NCBI GenBank assembly: GCA_027026755.1
Contig: JALVNE010000116.1
Location: forward strand, 1-40,559
Source of the DNA: Sedimenticola sp.
GTDB taxonomy: Bacteria; Pseudomonadota; Gammaproteobacteria; Chromatiales; Chromatiaceae
DNA length: 40,559 nucleotides
Reading direction: 5' to 3'
This document shows, piece by piece, positions 11,848 through 21,826 of the stretch; position 1 is the stretch's first letter, and each line of letters opens with the position of its first letter. The translations under genes were made by a program, and so were the position numbers. Below the pieces are notes generated by a model. It ran no database searches and was not told the DNA's origin. It saw only the letters and a program-made list of their open reading frames with translations.

Positions 11848-13425
11848 TCACTCCCACTCTATGGTAGCGGGGGGTTTGGAAGAAATGTCATAGGCCACCC
11901 GGGACACGCCGCTCACTTCGTTGATGATGCGGCTGGATACTTTTTCCAGAAATTCCCAGGGCAGATGGCCGATGTGGGCCGTCATGAAGTCCACAGTCTT
12001 CACCGCGCGCAGGGTGATGACGTATTCATAGCGCCGGGCATCCCCCACCACGCCCACGGATCTCACCGGCAGGAACACGGCAAAGGCCTGGCTGACTTCG
12101 TCGTAGAGCTTGAAGTTGTACAGCTCCTCGATGTAGATGTGATCCGCCTGGCGCAGGATGTCGGCGTATTCCTTTCTCACCTCGCCGAGAATGCGCACCC
12201 CAAGACCCGGGCCGGGGAAAGGATGGCGATAGACCATTTCCGAGGGCAGGCCCAGTTTGACGCCGATCTCGCGCACTTCGTCCTTGAACAGTTCCTTGAG
12301 AGGCTCCACCAGTTCCAGTTTCATATAGTCCGGCAGGCCGCCCACGTTGTGATGGGATTTTATGACATGAGCCTTGCCGGACTTGGCCCCGGCGGACTCG
12401 ATGACATCCGGGTAGATGGTGCCCTGGGCGAGGAAATCCACGTCTTTGATCTTGGCCGCCTCTTCCTCGAAGATGTCGATGAACATGTTGCCGATGATCT
12501 TGCGTTTCTTTTCCGGGTCTGTCTCGCCTTTCAGGGCCTCCAGAAAGCGGTCTTCGGCATCCACGCGAATGACCTTCACCCCCATGTGCCGGGCAAAGGT
12601 GGCCATGACCTGGTCGCCCTCATGCAGACGCAGCAGGCCATTGTCCACGAAAATGCAGGTGAGGCGGTCGCCGATGGCCCGGTGCAGCAGCGCCGCCACC
12701 ACGGAAGAATCCACACCGCCGGAAAGGCCCAGCAACACTTTGCCTTCGCCCACCTGCTCGCGGATGGCGGCGATGCTGTCCTCGATGATGTTGTCCGGCG
12801 TCCACAGCGACTCACAGCCGCAGATCTCGTGCAGGAAACGGCCGATGATGCGTTTGCCCTGGGTGGTGTGGGTCACCTCCGGGTGGAATTGCAGGCCGTA
12901 GAAGGCCCGGCTCTCGTCAGCAATGCCCGCCAGGGGGGCGTTGTTGGTTTCGGCGATGACCGAGAAGCCCGGCGGCAGCACTTCCACCCGGTCCCCATGG
13001 CTCATCCACACGTCCAGCAGGCCATAGCCTTCCTCGCTGACATGGTCTTCGATGTCCCGCAGCAATTTGGAATGGCCGCGGGCGCGCACCTGGGCATAAC
13101 CGTATTCATGCTTGGCAGAGCTGGCCACTTCGCCGCCGAGCTGGGCGGCCATGGTCTGCATGCCGTAGCAGATGCCCAGCACCGGCACCCCCATGTTGAA
13201 CACCAGCTCCGGCGCCCGGGGCGGGTTGTCGCCAGTGACCGTCTCCGGGCCGCCGGACAGGATGATGCCACGGGGCTTCTGGCTGCTCAGGGCGTCCTCG
13301 CAGTTGTCCCAGGGCCAGATCTCGCAATACACCCCGGCCTCGCGCACCCGGCGGGCGATGAGCTGGGTGTACTGGGAGCCGAAATCGACGATGATGATGC
13401 GGTGGTCGTGGATGTTTGCTGTCAT
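11848..13425 (-). CDS. guaA: GMP synthase (glutamine-hydrolysing)
   Basis: Final step of GMP synthesis: XMP + Gln + ATP to GMP. The 525-aa protein has a class I glutamine amidotransferase domain with nucleophile Cys86 (VLGICYGMQ) and the QFHPEVTHT His/Glu pair. An ATP-pyrophosphatase domain with the P-loop [10 protein letters not shown] and the C-terminal dimerisation domain ending in PPATIEWE follow. It lies 74 bp downstream of guaB in the same direction, the usual guaBA operon order, with a REP-like pair in the gap. Confidence 0.98.
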   Translation of the reverse strand: MTANIHDHRIIIVDFGSQYTQLIARRVREAGVYCEIWPWDNCEDALSSQKPRGIILSGGPETVTGDNPPRAPELVFNMGVPVLGICYGMQTMAAQLGGEVASSAKHEYGYAQVRARGHSKLLRDIEDHVSEEGYGLLDVWMSHGDRVEVLPPGFSVIAETNNAPLAGIADESRAFYGLQFHPEVTHTTQGKRIIGRFLHEICGCESLWTPDNIIEDSIAAIREQVGEGKVLLGLSGGVDSSVVAALLHRAIGDRLTCIFVDNGLLRLHEGDQVMATFARHMGVKVIRVDAEDRFLEALKGETDPEKKRKIIGNMFIDIFEEEAAKIKDVDFLAQGTIYPDVIESAGAKSGKAHVIKSHHNVGGLPDYMKLELVEPLKELFKDEVREIGVKLGLPSEMVYRHPFPGPGLGVRILGEVRKEYADILRQADHIYIEELYNFKLYDEVSQAFAVFLPVRSVGVVGDARRYEYVITLRAVKTVDFMTAHIGHLPWEFLEKVSSRIINEVSGVSRVAYDISSKPPATIEWE

Positions 13426-13441
13426 GACAATAAGCCGTCTG

Positions 13442-13492
13442 GCCGGGCTTGCGCCCGATGGTGGATGGTTGTCGGGCTGAAGCCCGACCTAC
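13442..13492. repeat. REP-like palindrome pair between guaB and guaA
   Basis: Two palindromes in tandem: GCCGGGCTTGCGCCCGA near 13443 and GTCGGGCTGAAGCCCGAC at 13471-13488 followed by CTAC. The second recurs at 16432-16453. Such GTAGGTCGGGCTTCAGCCCGAC units are common REP-type repeats of gammaproteobacteria and can stabilise or attenuate operon mRNA; here the unit sits inside guaBA. Confidence 0.75.
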
Positions 13493-13499
13493 AAAAGCA

Positions 13500-14987
<1,488 letters not shown>

Positions 14988-15025
14988 CTAGTGTCTGGAA
15001 CAGGAGAATCCTGCTTAAGCGGGCA

Positions 15026-15031
15026 ATTATA
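15026..15031 (-). promoter_or_regulatory. Probable guaB -10 box with GC-rich discriminator
   Basis: Read on the minus strand the sequence is TATAAT followed directly by TGCCCGC, about 55 bp upstream of the guaB start. The -35 is weak (TAGCGT or TTAGCG at 17-18 bp). A consensus -10 with a GC-rich discriminator is the signature of promoters repressed by ppGpp, fitting IMP dehydrogenase, but regulation is inferred. Confidence 0.5.
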
Positions 15032-15088
15032 TAAAATTTCCCGTTGGCACGCTAAACTGACGGACTGTTTTCGAGGATATTTTCCGCC

Positions 15089-16441
15089 ATGACCGACAAC
15101 CTCAGCCGCGACATCTGGTCCGTCTCCCGCCTCAACGGGGAAATCCGCGCCGTGCTGGAAGGCAGCTTCCCCCTGCTCTGGGTGGAAGGCGAGATCTCCA
15201 ACCTGGCCACCCCCCGTTCCGGGCACAGCTATTTCTCCCTCAAGGACGAGCATGCCCAGGTGCGCTGCGCCCTGTTCCGCAACAAGCGCATGCTGTTGCG
15301 CTTCCAGCCCAAGGATGGTGACCGGGTACTGGTGCGGGCGCGCGTCAGCCTGTATGAAGCCCGGGGCGACTTCCAGCTCATCATCGAACACATGGAGCCC
15401 GCCGGCGCGGGCGCCCTGCAGCGGGCCTTCGAGGAACTCAAGGCCAGGCTGGAAGCCGAGGGCCTGTTCGACACCCGGCGCAAGCAGCCCCTGCCGGCCT
15501 TTCCCCGCTGCATCGGGGTGGTCACCTCCCCCACCGGCGCTGCCGTCCGGGACATACTGCAGGTGCTGAAACGGCGCTTTCCAGGACTGCCGGTCATCAT
15601 CTATCCCACCCTGGTACAGGGCGAAGACGCCGCCAGGGAGATTGCCGCCACCCTGAAACTGGCCGACCGGCGTGGCGACTGCGACCTGCTCATCCTGGCC
15701 CGGGGCGGCGGTTCCCTGGAGGACCTGTGGGCCTTCAACGACGAAGCCCTGGCCCGCACCATCGCGGAACTGGAAACGCCCCTCATCTCCGCCATCGGCC
15801 ACGAAGTGGATTTCACCATCGCCGATTTCGTCGCCGACCGCCGCGCCCCAACCCCTTCCGCCGCCGCCGAACTGGCCACCCCTGACAGCGAGCAACTGCA
15901 GCACCAGCTCGACGTACTGGAAGGCCGGCTGCAGCGGGCCATGCAGCGGCTGCTGACGGAAAAACGCCAACACCTGGAACAGCATCTTCACCGCCTGCGC
16001 CTGCTCCATCCTGTGCGACGCATACACGAACAGCAGCAGCGCCTGGACGAGCTGGGCATGAGAATGGAAGCCGCCATGAAAAACCGGCTGGCCCAACACC
16101 GGCAGGTACTTGGGGAACTGCAATCCCGGCTGCGCCTGCTCTCCCCCGCCCAGCGCCTGAAGACCCTGGGCAGCACGCTGCTGCAACAGCGGGAGAATCT
16201 GCAGACAGCCATGGAGCAGCGCCTGTTACGGCACCGCCTGCAACTTGAAAGCCTGTCCCGGGAACTGCATGCCGTCAGCCCCCTGCAAACCCTGGCCAGG
16301 GGCTATTCCATCACCACTGAAGCTGGCAGCGGCAAGGTCATCACCCATGCGGACGGAGTTTCACCGGGGACGCACATCCACACCCGGCTGGCCGAAGGCG
16401 AACTCCTGTCCGTCGTGGAGCAGCAACTATTGCCGGGTTGA
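15089..16441 (+). CDS. xseA: Exodeoxyribonuclease VII large subunit
   Basis: 450-aa catalytic subunit of the single-strand DNA exonuclease ExoVII, working with XseB (not in the window). It has an N-terminal OB-fold (about 1-105), a nuclease core with CIGVVTSPTGAA, ARGGGSLEDLWAFNDE and SAIGHEVDFTIADFVADRRAPTPSAAAEL-type motifs, and then a long coiled-coil arm (about 270-400). The C-terminus GYSITT..EG is typical. It is transcribed divergently from guaB. The stop codon TGA (16439-16441) lies inside a REP-like palindrome. Confidence 0.97.
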   Translation: MTDNLSRDIWSVSRLNGEIRAVLEGSFPLLWVEGEISNLATPRSGHSYFSLKDEHAQVRCALFRNKRMLLRFQPKDGDRVLVRARVSLYEARGDFQLIIEHMEPAGAGALQRAFEELKARLEAEGLFDTRRKQPLPAFPRCIGVVTSPTGAAVRDILQVLKRRFPGLPVIIYPTLVQGEDAAREIAATLKLADRRGDCDLLILARGGGSLEDLWAFNDEALARTIAELETPLISAIGHEVDFTIADFVADRRAPTPSAAAELATPDSEQLQHQLDVLEGRLQRAMQRLLTEKRQHLEQHLHRLRLLHPVRRIHEQQQRLDELGMRMEAAMKNRLAQHRQVLGELQSRLRLLSPAQRLKTLGSTLLQQRENLQTAMEQRLLRHRLQLESLSRELHAVSPLQTLARGYSITTEAGSGKVITHADGVSPGTHIHTRLAEGELLSVVEQQLLPG

Positions 16442-16453
16442 AGCCCGACCTAC
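16432..16453. repeat. REP-like palindrome overlapping the xseA stop
   Basis: GCCGGGTTGAAGCCCGAC followed by CTAC, the second copy of the repeat at 13471-13492. The xseA stop codon is in its loop, so the insertion replaced or extended the final codons of xseA. Confidence 0.7.
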
Positions 16454-16470
16454 GGCGATTGCTGCACGCT

Positions 16471-16908
16471 TCAGAGATAATCGGGCAATTTGGCGCGAAT
16501 CTGCTCCGGCGTCTGGCGGGCCACATCCTTGGCCACTTCACCAGCAATGCGGCTTTTCACATTGTCATCGACACAGTCCCGCAACATACCGAGAAATCCC
16601 GGCGCAGCCAGCAGGTAGAGTTTTTCATACCGCCCTTCTACCGCAGCCTGGCGAAGTTTTGCGCACAATTCCTTGGCAAAGCGTTGCGCCTCGACGCTTT
16701 TGGCATCCACTTCCGGCTCCATGGCATGGCGCCCCTGTCCCCCACTATCGAAGCTGCGACCAGGACCGTCGCTGTAGAAATCGCTGTTCTTTTTGCGCGC
16801 CTCCGGATGTTCCAGTTCTTCCATCAGAACCAATGGCGCGGCGCGGTTGTCCGCCTGGAGAATTTTTGCATAGCTGCTGTCGGCAGCCAGTACCCATGAA
16901 ATGGTCAT
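16471..16908 (-). CDS. Host attachment family protein (PF10116-like)
   Basis: 145 aa, cytosolic, resembling the host-attachment protein family first named in Agrobacterium-type bacteria: N-terminal WVLAADSSYAKIL, a central DSGGQGRHAME region, and C-terminal FAKELCAKL, LYLLAAPGFLGML and IRAKLPDYL. The fold is related to release-factor eRF1 domain 2 in other members. The exact role is unknown; many members are stress-related rather than truly involved in attachment. The ATG at 16908 has a good ribosome binding site (GAGGGACAAAT). It is convergent with xseA and separated from it by the REP-like unit. Confidence 0.8.
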   Translation of the reverse strand: MTISWVLAADSSYAKILQADNRAAPLVLMEELEHPEARKKNSDFYSDGPGRSFDSGGQGRHAMEPEVDAKSVEAQRFAKELCAKLRQAAVEGRYEKLYLLAAPGFLGMLRDCVDDNVKSRIAGEVAKDVARQTPEQIRAKLPDYL

Positions 16909-16982
16909 ATTTGTCCCTCTTGTTTATTGGAATAGGATAGGGAATACATGGCATCTTCTACCCGCTGAATCAAGTGTGATGA

Positions 16983-17084
16983 GGGGTCGGAGTCAAATCC
17001 TACTCGCGCTGTTACAGGGAACGGTATCAGACTGTTCCACGCCATCGAATCCTTCCAACAACCTCCCTATTTGACTCCGACCCC
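16983..17084. mobile_element. Short inverted-repeat element upstream of vapBC
   Basis: 102-bp element bounded by perfect 16-bp inverted repeats (GGGGTCGGAGTCAAAT and its complement ATTTGACTCCGACCCC at 17069-17084). No coding capacity. A sister element with the same ends is at 17896-17963 on the other side of vapBC. It is probably a non-autonomous mobile or REP-like unit. Confidence 0.65.
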
Positions 17085-17138
17085 GACCACCTGCCAGTCC
17101 CTGACCACCGACGCCGCAGTATCAACAGGGCCCGCCAG

Positions 17139-17167
17139 TTGACATGCCTGTCCTCCCGGCATATGTT
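17139..17167 (+). promoter_or_regulatory. vapBC promoter
   Basis: A consensus -35 TTGACA (17139-17144) lies exactly 17 bp before TATGTT (17162-17167), 33 bp upstream of the vapB ATG. The -10 box lies inside the palindromic operator, a typical layout for an autoregulated toxin-antitoxin operon. Confidence 0.7.
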
Positions 17168-17179
17168 GGAACATATGCC
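17158..17179. promoter_or_regulatory. Palindromic operator of vapBC
   Basis: Perfect 10-bp arms GGCATATGTT and AACATATGCC separated by GG, covering the -10 box. VapB-type AbrB-fold antitoxins bind such palindromes, with VapC as co-repressor, so this is the likely autoregulatory site. Confidence 0.75.
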
Positions 17180-17199
17180 ATCAATCAGAGGACACCCTG

Positions 17200-17442
17200 A
17201 TGTCAACTCCTGAACGTCATGTCCGTCTTTTTCGTAACGGGCGTAACCAGGCGCTGCGCATTCCTCGTGAATTCGAGCTGGAAGGCGAGGAAGCCATTAT
17301 TCACAAGGAAGGGGACCGACTGATCGTTGAACCCGTCCGAAAAGGAAAATTACTTGCCTTGCTTGCCACACTGGAGCCTTTGTCCGACCCCTTCCCCGAT
17401 ATAGACGATGATCTCGCGCCAATGGATGACGTGTACCTGTGA
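17200..17442 (+). CDS. vapB: VapB-type antitoxin (AbrB/SpoVT fold)
   Basis: 80 aa. The N-terminal half is a swapped-hairpin AbrB DNA-binding domain (RHVRLFRNGRNQALRIPREF, then EGEEAIIHKEGDRLIVEPV). The acidic C-terminal tail (DPFPDIDDDLAPMDD) would wrap the VapC toxin. The ATG at 17200 follows AGAGGACACC. It overlaps vapC by 4 bp (GTGA), ensuring stoichiometric coupling, and lies under the palindromic promoter/operator. Confidence 0.93.
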   Translation: MSTPERHVRLFRNGRNQALRIPREFELEGEEAIIHKEGDRLIVEPVRKGKLLALLATLEPLSDPFPDIDDDLAPMDDVYL

Positions 17443-17852
17443 ATGCATCACTGAAGTATTTGCTGGACACCAATATCCCGTCCGACCTGGTTCGAAACCC
17501 ACAAGGTGAAGTCGCGGCCAAAATTACCGAAACCGGCGAGCACAGCGTTTGCACCAGCATCATTGTGGCAGCAGAACTCCGTTATGGCGCGGCCAAATCA
17601 AATTCGGCAAAACTTGCCGAGCGCATCGACCTTATCCTGTCGGCAGTGGAAATTCTCTCACTGGAAACGCCTGCCGATCGCCAGTATGCGGTGATTCGCC
17701 ATCAACTCACCCGACAGGGAAACCCTATCGGCCCCAATGATCTGCTGATTGCTGCGCATGCCCTCGCAAATGATCTGACGGTTGTGACGGCCAACGTCAG
17801 GGAATTTTCTAAAGTGCCAGGACTGAACGTGGAAAACTGGTTGCAAAGTTAG
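17439..17852 (+). CDS. vapC: VapC-type PIN-domain ribonuclease toxin
   Basis: 137-aa PIN nuclease with the acidic site Asp10 (LLDTNI), Glu46 (AAELRYG) and Asp101 (GPNDLLIAAHA), and the C-terminal TANVREFSKVPGL element. Members with the NPIGPND-LIAAHA signature cleave initiator tRNA in enteric bacteria, so that target is plausible but not shown. The start is GTG at 17439, overlapping the vapB stop; the nearby ATG at 17443 is out of frame. No truncation or active-site change was seen, so the pair looks functional. It is flanked on both sides by the GGGGTCGGAGTCAA inverted-repeat elements. Confidence 0.94.
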   Translation: MNASLKYLLDTNIPSDLVRNPQGEVAAKITETGEHSVCTSIIVAAELRYGAAKSNSAKLAERIDLILSAVEILSLETPADRQYAVIRHQLTRQGNPIGPNDLLIAAHALANDLTVVTANVREFSKVPGLNVENWLQS

Positions 17853-17859
17853 CCATTTC

Positions 17860-17885
17860 GTTGGGCACGCTACGCTTCGTCCAAC
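17860..17885. repeat. Palindromic dispersed repeat, copy 3
   Basis: GTTGGGCACG..CGTCCAAC, the same family as 8720 and 8841, again preceded by AGCCATTTC. It begins 8 bp after the vapC stop and directly abuts the inverted-repeat element at 17896. Confidence 0.65.
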
Positions 17886-17895
17886 CTCGTGATGA

Positions 17896-17963
17896 GGGGT
17901 CGGAGTCAAATCAAGATGATATCGTGAAAATTCAATGACTTGAGGTGACTTGACTCCGACCCC
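17896..17963. mobile_element. Short inverted-repeat element downstream of vapBC
   Basis: 68 bp bounded by 14-bp perfect inverted repeats (GGGGTCGGAGTCAA / TTGACTCCGACCCC), the same ends as the 102-bp element at 16983. The internal sequences are unrelated and shorter. As RNA it would form a strong hairpin that could end or protect both vapC and the convergent tgt-operon transcript. Confidence 0.65.
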
Positions 17964-17969
17964 TGAGGT

Positions 17970-19324
<1,355 letters not shown>

Positions 19325-19534
19325 TCATTACCAGTCTTTGGGATTCAGGCAGCGGAGCTGGGGCAAAGGCTGCTTTTATCAGCCGGCCTGCACGGATAAT
19401 GAACAATAAAACCCTTCTTGTTCAAACGCTTAAGTACCATTCAGTAATACCAGCCATTGTCAGCGGCGCAAGCCGTTGAGCCGATTTGGTAGCTGACCAC
19501 CCCAAAACATCCCCACCCTCCCCTCATGGGCGAA

Positions 19535-19660
19535 TTGAGGATTATCAATGTGCGCAGACTGTTTGTCTAAGACAATAACCTTGTGCTGACACACTCAGTA
19601 CACTCCTCCATCCTCCTTTGGTGGAACTTTTGGCGCGGCACCCCCTGCCGCGCCTTTTTT
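19535..19660 (+). ncRNA. Possible small RNA or leader transcript
   Basis: A plus-strand transcript ending at the terminator at 19632-19660 is implied, because such a hairpin plus T-run acts in one direction only. Within it the frame ATG TGC GCA GAC... (19548-19589) encodes a 13-residue peptide with three Cys and sits 7 nt after GAGG. No clear promoter was found, so the 5' end is arbitrary. It could be a small RNA, a micro-protein gene or a relic of a lost operon. Confidence 0.3.
19632..19660 (+). terminator. Rho-independent terminator without an assigned gene
   Basis: Perfect 9-bp stem GGCGCGGCA / TGCCGCGCC with a CCCCC loop, followed immediately by six T. In the reverse direction the stem is followed by AAAAG, so it works only on plus-strand transcription. 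The MITE begins at the next base. Confidence 0.85.
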
Positions 19661-19943
19661 ATTAACCCGGCGACCAAATATATCGTCCTCAGCCGCCCTG
19701 TCTGCGCGGGTGGCAAGGCATCAACGCGCCGCTGTAGCCCACCCTACAGCAAGTGTTGATAACGCAGTCCACCCGCGCAGACAGAGCGGCCTTCCTTTTA
19801 ATTTTCAATCTGTTAGGTGCTTCAAACAGGGCGCCTCTCTGCGTTGCGGCTTTTGACAAGGGCTTGCCATTGCCTGCAAGCCGCGCCTTGATATGCGCCC
19901 TGTTTGAAGCACTGAGGGCGACATATTTGGTCGCCGGGTTAAT
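19661..19943. mobile_element. 283-bp bilobed MITE-like element
   Basis: Terminal inverted repeats of 32 bp (19661-19692 and 19912-19943; two mismatches) begin ATTAACCCGGCGACCA. Inside are two large hairpins: A with 22-bp arms (19692-19713 / 19769-19790, one mismatch) and an inner CTGTAG/CTACAG stem; B with perfect 18-bp arms (19817-19834 / 19895-19912) and an inner GCGGCTT/AAGCCGC stem. They are joined by a 26-bp AT-rich spacer. No ORF. As RNA or single-stranded DNA it would form a three-way junction. The right end supplies the queA stop codon. Partial copies are at 3979, 8942 and 9794. Confidence 0.8.
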
Positions 19944-20961
19944 ATTGTCTCCGTGTCAGGAACATGGCATCCCCGTAGCTGAAGAAACGATAGCGCTGCT
20001 CCACCGCGTGGCGGTAGGCCGCCATGACTGGTTCATAGCCGGCAAAGGCGCATACCAGCATGAGCAGGGTGGATTCGGGCAGGTGGAAGTTGGTGAGCAG
20101 GGCATCCACGACCTTGAAATTGTAACCCGGTGTGATGAACAGCCGGGTATCACCGGAATACGGCCGCAGTTCCCCCCCGGCGGCAGCGGTTTCCAGGCTG
20201 CGCACGCTGGTGGTGCCCACGGCAATCACCCTGCCCCCCCTTTGGCGGGTCTGCTCCACCTGGCGGCAGACCTTTTCAGGCACTTCCACCCATTCGGCGT
20301 GCATCCGGTGCTCCTCCAGCTTCTCCACCCGCACCGGCTGGAAGGTGCCAGCCCCCACATGCAGGGTGACATGGGCCGTGTCCACGCCTTTGTCCGCCAG
20401 CCTCTCCAGCAGGGGCTGGTCGAAATGCAGCCCGGCCGTGGGCGCTGCTACGGAGCCTTCTCGCCGGGCATAGACGGTCTGGTAACGGGACTCATCGAAA
20501 GAGTCGTCTTCACGCCGTATATAGGGCGGCAAAGGCATGTGGCCATGGGCCTCCATGAGGCTGGTGAAATCCCCTTCGGCCAGGGACAGCAGGAACATAT
20601 CGCCTTCACGGCCCTCCACCCTGAGCCAACGGTCGCCCACCTTCAGCCGGCTGCCGGCCCTGGGCGCCTTGCTGGCGCGCACCTGGGCCAGGGCCCGGTT
20701 GTCCGGCAGCAGGCGCTCGAGGAGAATTTCCACCCGGCCGCCGGTTTCCTTGCGGCCAAACAGGCGGGCCGCCATCACCCGGGTGTCGTTGAACACCAGC
20801 AGGTCGCCCTCGCGCAGCAGACCGGGAAAATCGGCAAACAGGGCATCCCTGACTCCGTCGCGCGGATCCAGCACCAACAACCGGCTGTCCGTCCTGTTCT
20901 TGGCAGGATACTGGGCGATGAGTTCTTCCGGCAGTTCGTAGCTGAAATCGGTGGTTTGCAT
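19939..20961 (-). CDS. queA: S-adenosylmethionine:tRNA ribosyltransferase-isomerase
   Basis: Transfers and isomerises the ribosyl moiety of SAM to preQ1-tRNA, giving epoxyqueuosine. The 340-aa protein has the conserved [10 protein letters not shown] start, [33 protein letters not shown] and SYGDAMFL blocks. It ends shortly after the last (MFLTRRQY, stop), whereas E. coli QueA continues about ten residues. The stop TAA lies within the MITE end, so the native C-terminus was probably replaced by the insertion without loss of core motifs. Confidence 0.97.
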   Translation of the reverse strand: MQTTDFSYELPEELIAQYPAKNRTDSRLLVLDPRDGVRDALFADFPGLLREGDLLVFNDTRVMAARLFGRKETGGRVEILLERLLPDNRALAQVRASKAPRAGSRLKVGDRWLRVEGREGDMFLLSLAEGDFTSLMEAHGHMPLPPYIRREDDSFDESRYQTVYARREGSVAAPTAGLHFDQPLLERLADKGVDTAHVTLHVGAGTFQPVRVEKLEEHRMHAEWVEVPEKVCRQVEQTRQRGGRVIAVGTTSVRSLETAAAGGELRPYSGDTRLFITPGYNFKVVDALLTNFHLPESTLLMLVCAFAGYEPVMAAYRHAVEQRYRFFSYGDAMFLTRRQY

Positions 20962-20997
20962 GGGAACCGGATTCTACCCGATGCGGAGAATGATTAC

Positions 20998-21025
20998 TTG
21001 CCAGCCGGCAAATGTTGGTTATACT
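20998..21025 (+). promoter_or_regulatory. tRNA-Leu promoter
   Basis: TTGCCA (20998-21003), a 16-bp spacer and TATACT (21020-21025) give a near-consensus sigma-70 promoter about 12 bp before the mature tRNA 5' end. Confidence 0.65.
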
Positions 21026-21036
21026 TCCACCCTGCT

Positions 21037-21123
21037 GCCGGGGTGGCGAAATTGGTAAACGCAGTGGATTCAAAATCCACCGGCCTTACGGCCTTGCCGG
21101 TTCGAGTCCGGCCCTCGGTACCA
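21037..21123 (+). tRNA. tRNA-Leu (anticodon CAA)
   Basis: 87 nt including an encoded CCA. Acceptor GCCGGGG pairs with CCTCGGT (two G-U). The anticodon stem GTGGA/TCCAC holds loop TTCAAAA with anticodon CAA, reading UUG. A long class II variable arm (CGGCC..GGCC) and the T-arm with TTCGAGT are present. Confidence 0.97.
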
Positions 21124-21142
21124 GTTTTCATGCGGGTTCGAT

Positions 21143-21176
21143 AAGGCCGCAGCCGTAATAAGCGGCTGTGGCCTTT
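21143..21176 (+). terminator. Terminator of the tRNA-Leu transcript
   Basis: AAGGCCGCAGCCG and CGGCTGTGGCCTT form a 13-bp stem with one G-U wobble, a loop of about 7 nt and a short T-run. It overlaps the first possible start (GTG 21168) of the next gene. Confidence 0.65.
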
Positions 21177-21821
21177 CCTGATTCGACAAGCCAACCAACT
21201 CCCCTGTCCGTGTCAGCAAGACGTCAGAAATCCCTCGCCCTGAAGTTCTTCCTTGCCCTGATGGCAGCAGTCATATTTACCCTCAGCTATATATTAGGCA
21301 ATCAGTACGCTCGCCCTTTGCTGGCCGACCTCCAGGCCATTCCCCTTCCCGCGCCAGAAAAAATCCGGGATTTTTCCCTGACCGACAAGCATGGCGAACC
21401 CTTTGGCAGAGATTCCCTGCTGGGCCACTGGAACTTCCTCATGGCGGGCGATCTCCATGATTCCGGCTGCCAGGCGCTGCTGCGCCTGTACGTTTTTGCC
21501 TGGAACCGCCTGGCCCACGACCGTCCCTTGCAGAAAAAGACCCGGGTGGTATTCCTGCAGACCGCAGCCATGGAAGCCACCGACATGAAACAGGCCATCG
21601 AGTTCTTCAATCCCGCCTACACGGCCCTTTCCGGCAGCGCACAGGATCTGGCCACCCTCACCCGGCAGATGGGACTGCCGGCAGACCATTTGCTGCCTTC
21701 CTCCTGCAGTATCGAAAAGAGTGTGGTAGCGCTTATCAATCCCGATGGATTTTTGATAGCCTTGTTCACCGGCCTGACGGATCCGGCGGTTATCGCCCAC
21801 GACCAGGAATATTTCCACTGA
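21168..21821 (+). CDS. SCO1/SenC-like thioredoxin-fold protein lacking the copper motif
   Basis: 217 aa if begun at GTG 21168. That codon lies in the tRNA terminator stem, so GTG 21210 (203 aa, beginning SARRQKSLALKFF after the initiator) is an attractive alternative. A single N-terminal membrane anchor (LALKFFLALMAAVIFTLSYI) leads to a periplasmic domain starting IRDFSLTDKHGEPFG, like SCO proteins. The CxxxC copper site is replaced by a stretch with one Cys (GDLHDSGCQALL), and the usual His is not evident (SIEKSVVALINPDG). It is therefore unlikely to be a canonical cytochrome oxidase copper chaperone. It is 5 bp upstream of psd, so probably co-transcribed with it. Confidence 0.7.
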   Translation: MAFPDSTSQPTPLSVSARRQKSLALKFFLALMAAVIFTLSYILGNQYARPLLADLQAIPLPAPEKIRDFSLTDKHGEPFGRDSLLGHWNFLMAGDLHDSGCQALLRLYVFAWNRLAHDRPLQKKTRVVFLQTAAMEATDMKQAIEFFNPAYTALSGSAQDLATLTRQMGLPADHLLPSSCSIEKSVVALINPDGFLIALFTGLTDPAVIAHDQEYFH

Positions 21822-21826
21822 AAGCC

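Noticed and set aside
17896..17963. Inverted-repeat element considered as the vapC terminator
   Set aside because: No T-run follows the stem on the plus strand, and the same ends recur at 16983 upstream of the promoter, so it is better described as a dispersed element.
21037..21123. tRNA-Leu considered as an integration site for a mobile island
   Set aside because: No integrase gene or repeated tRNA 3' end was found nearby, and the following genes are core genes (psd, efp).
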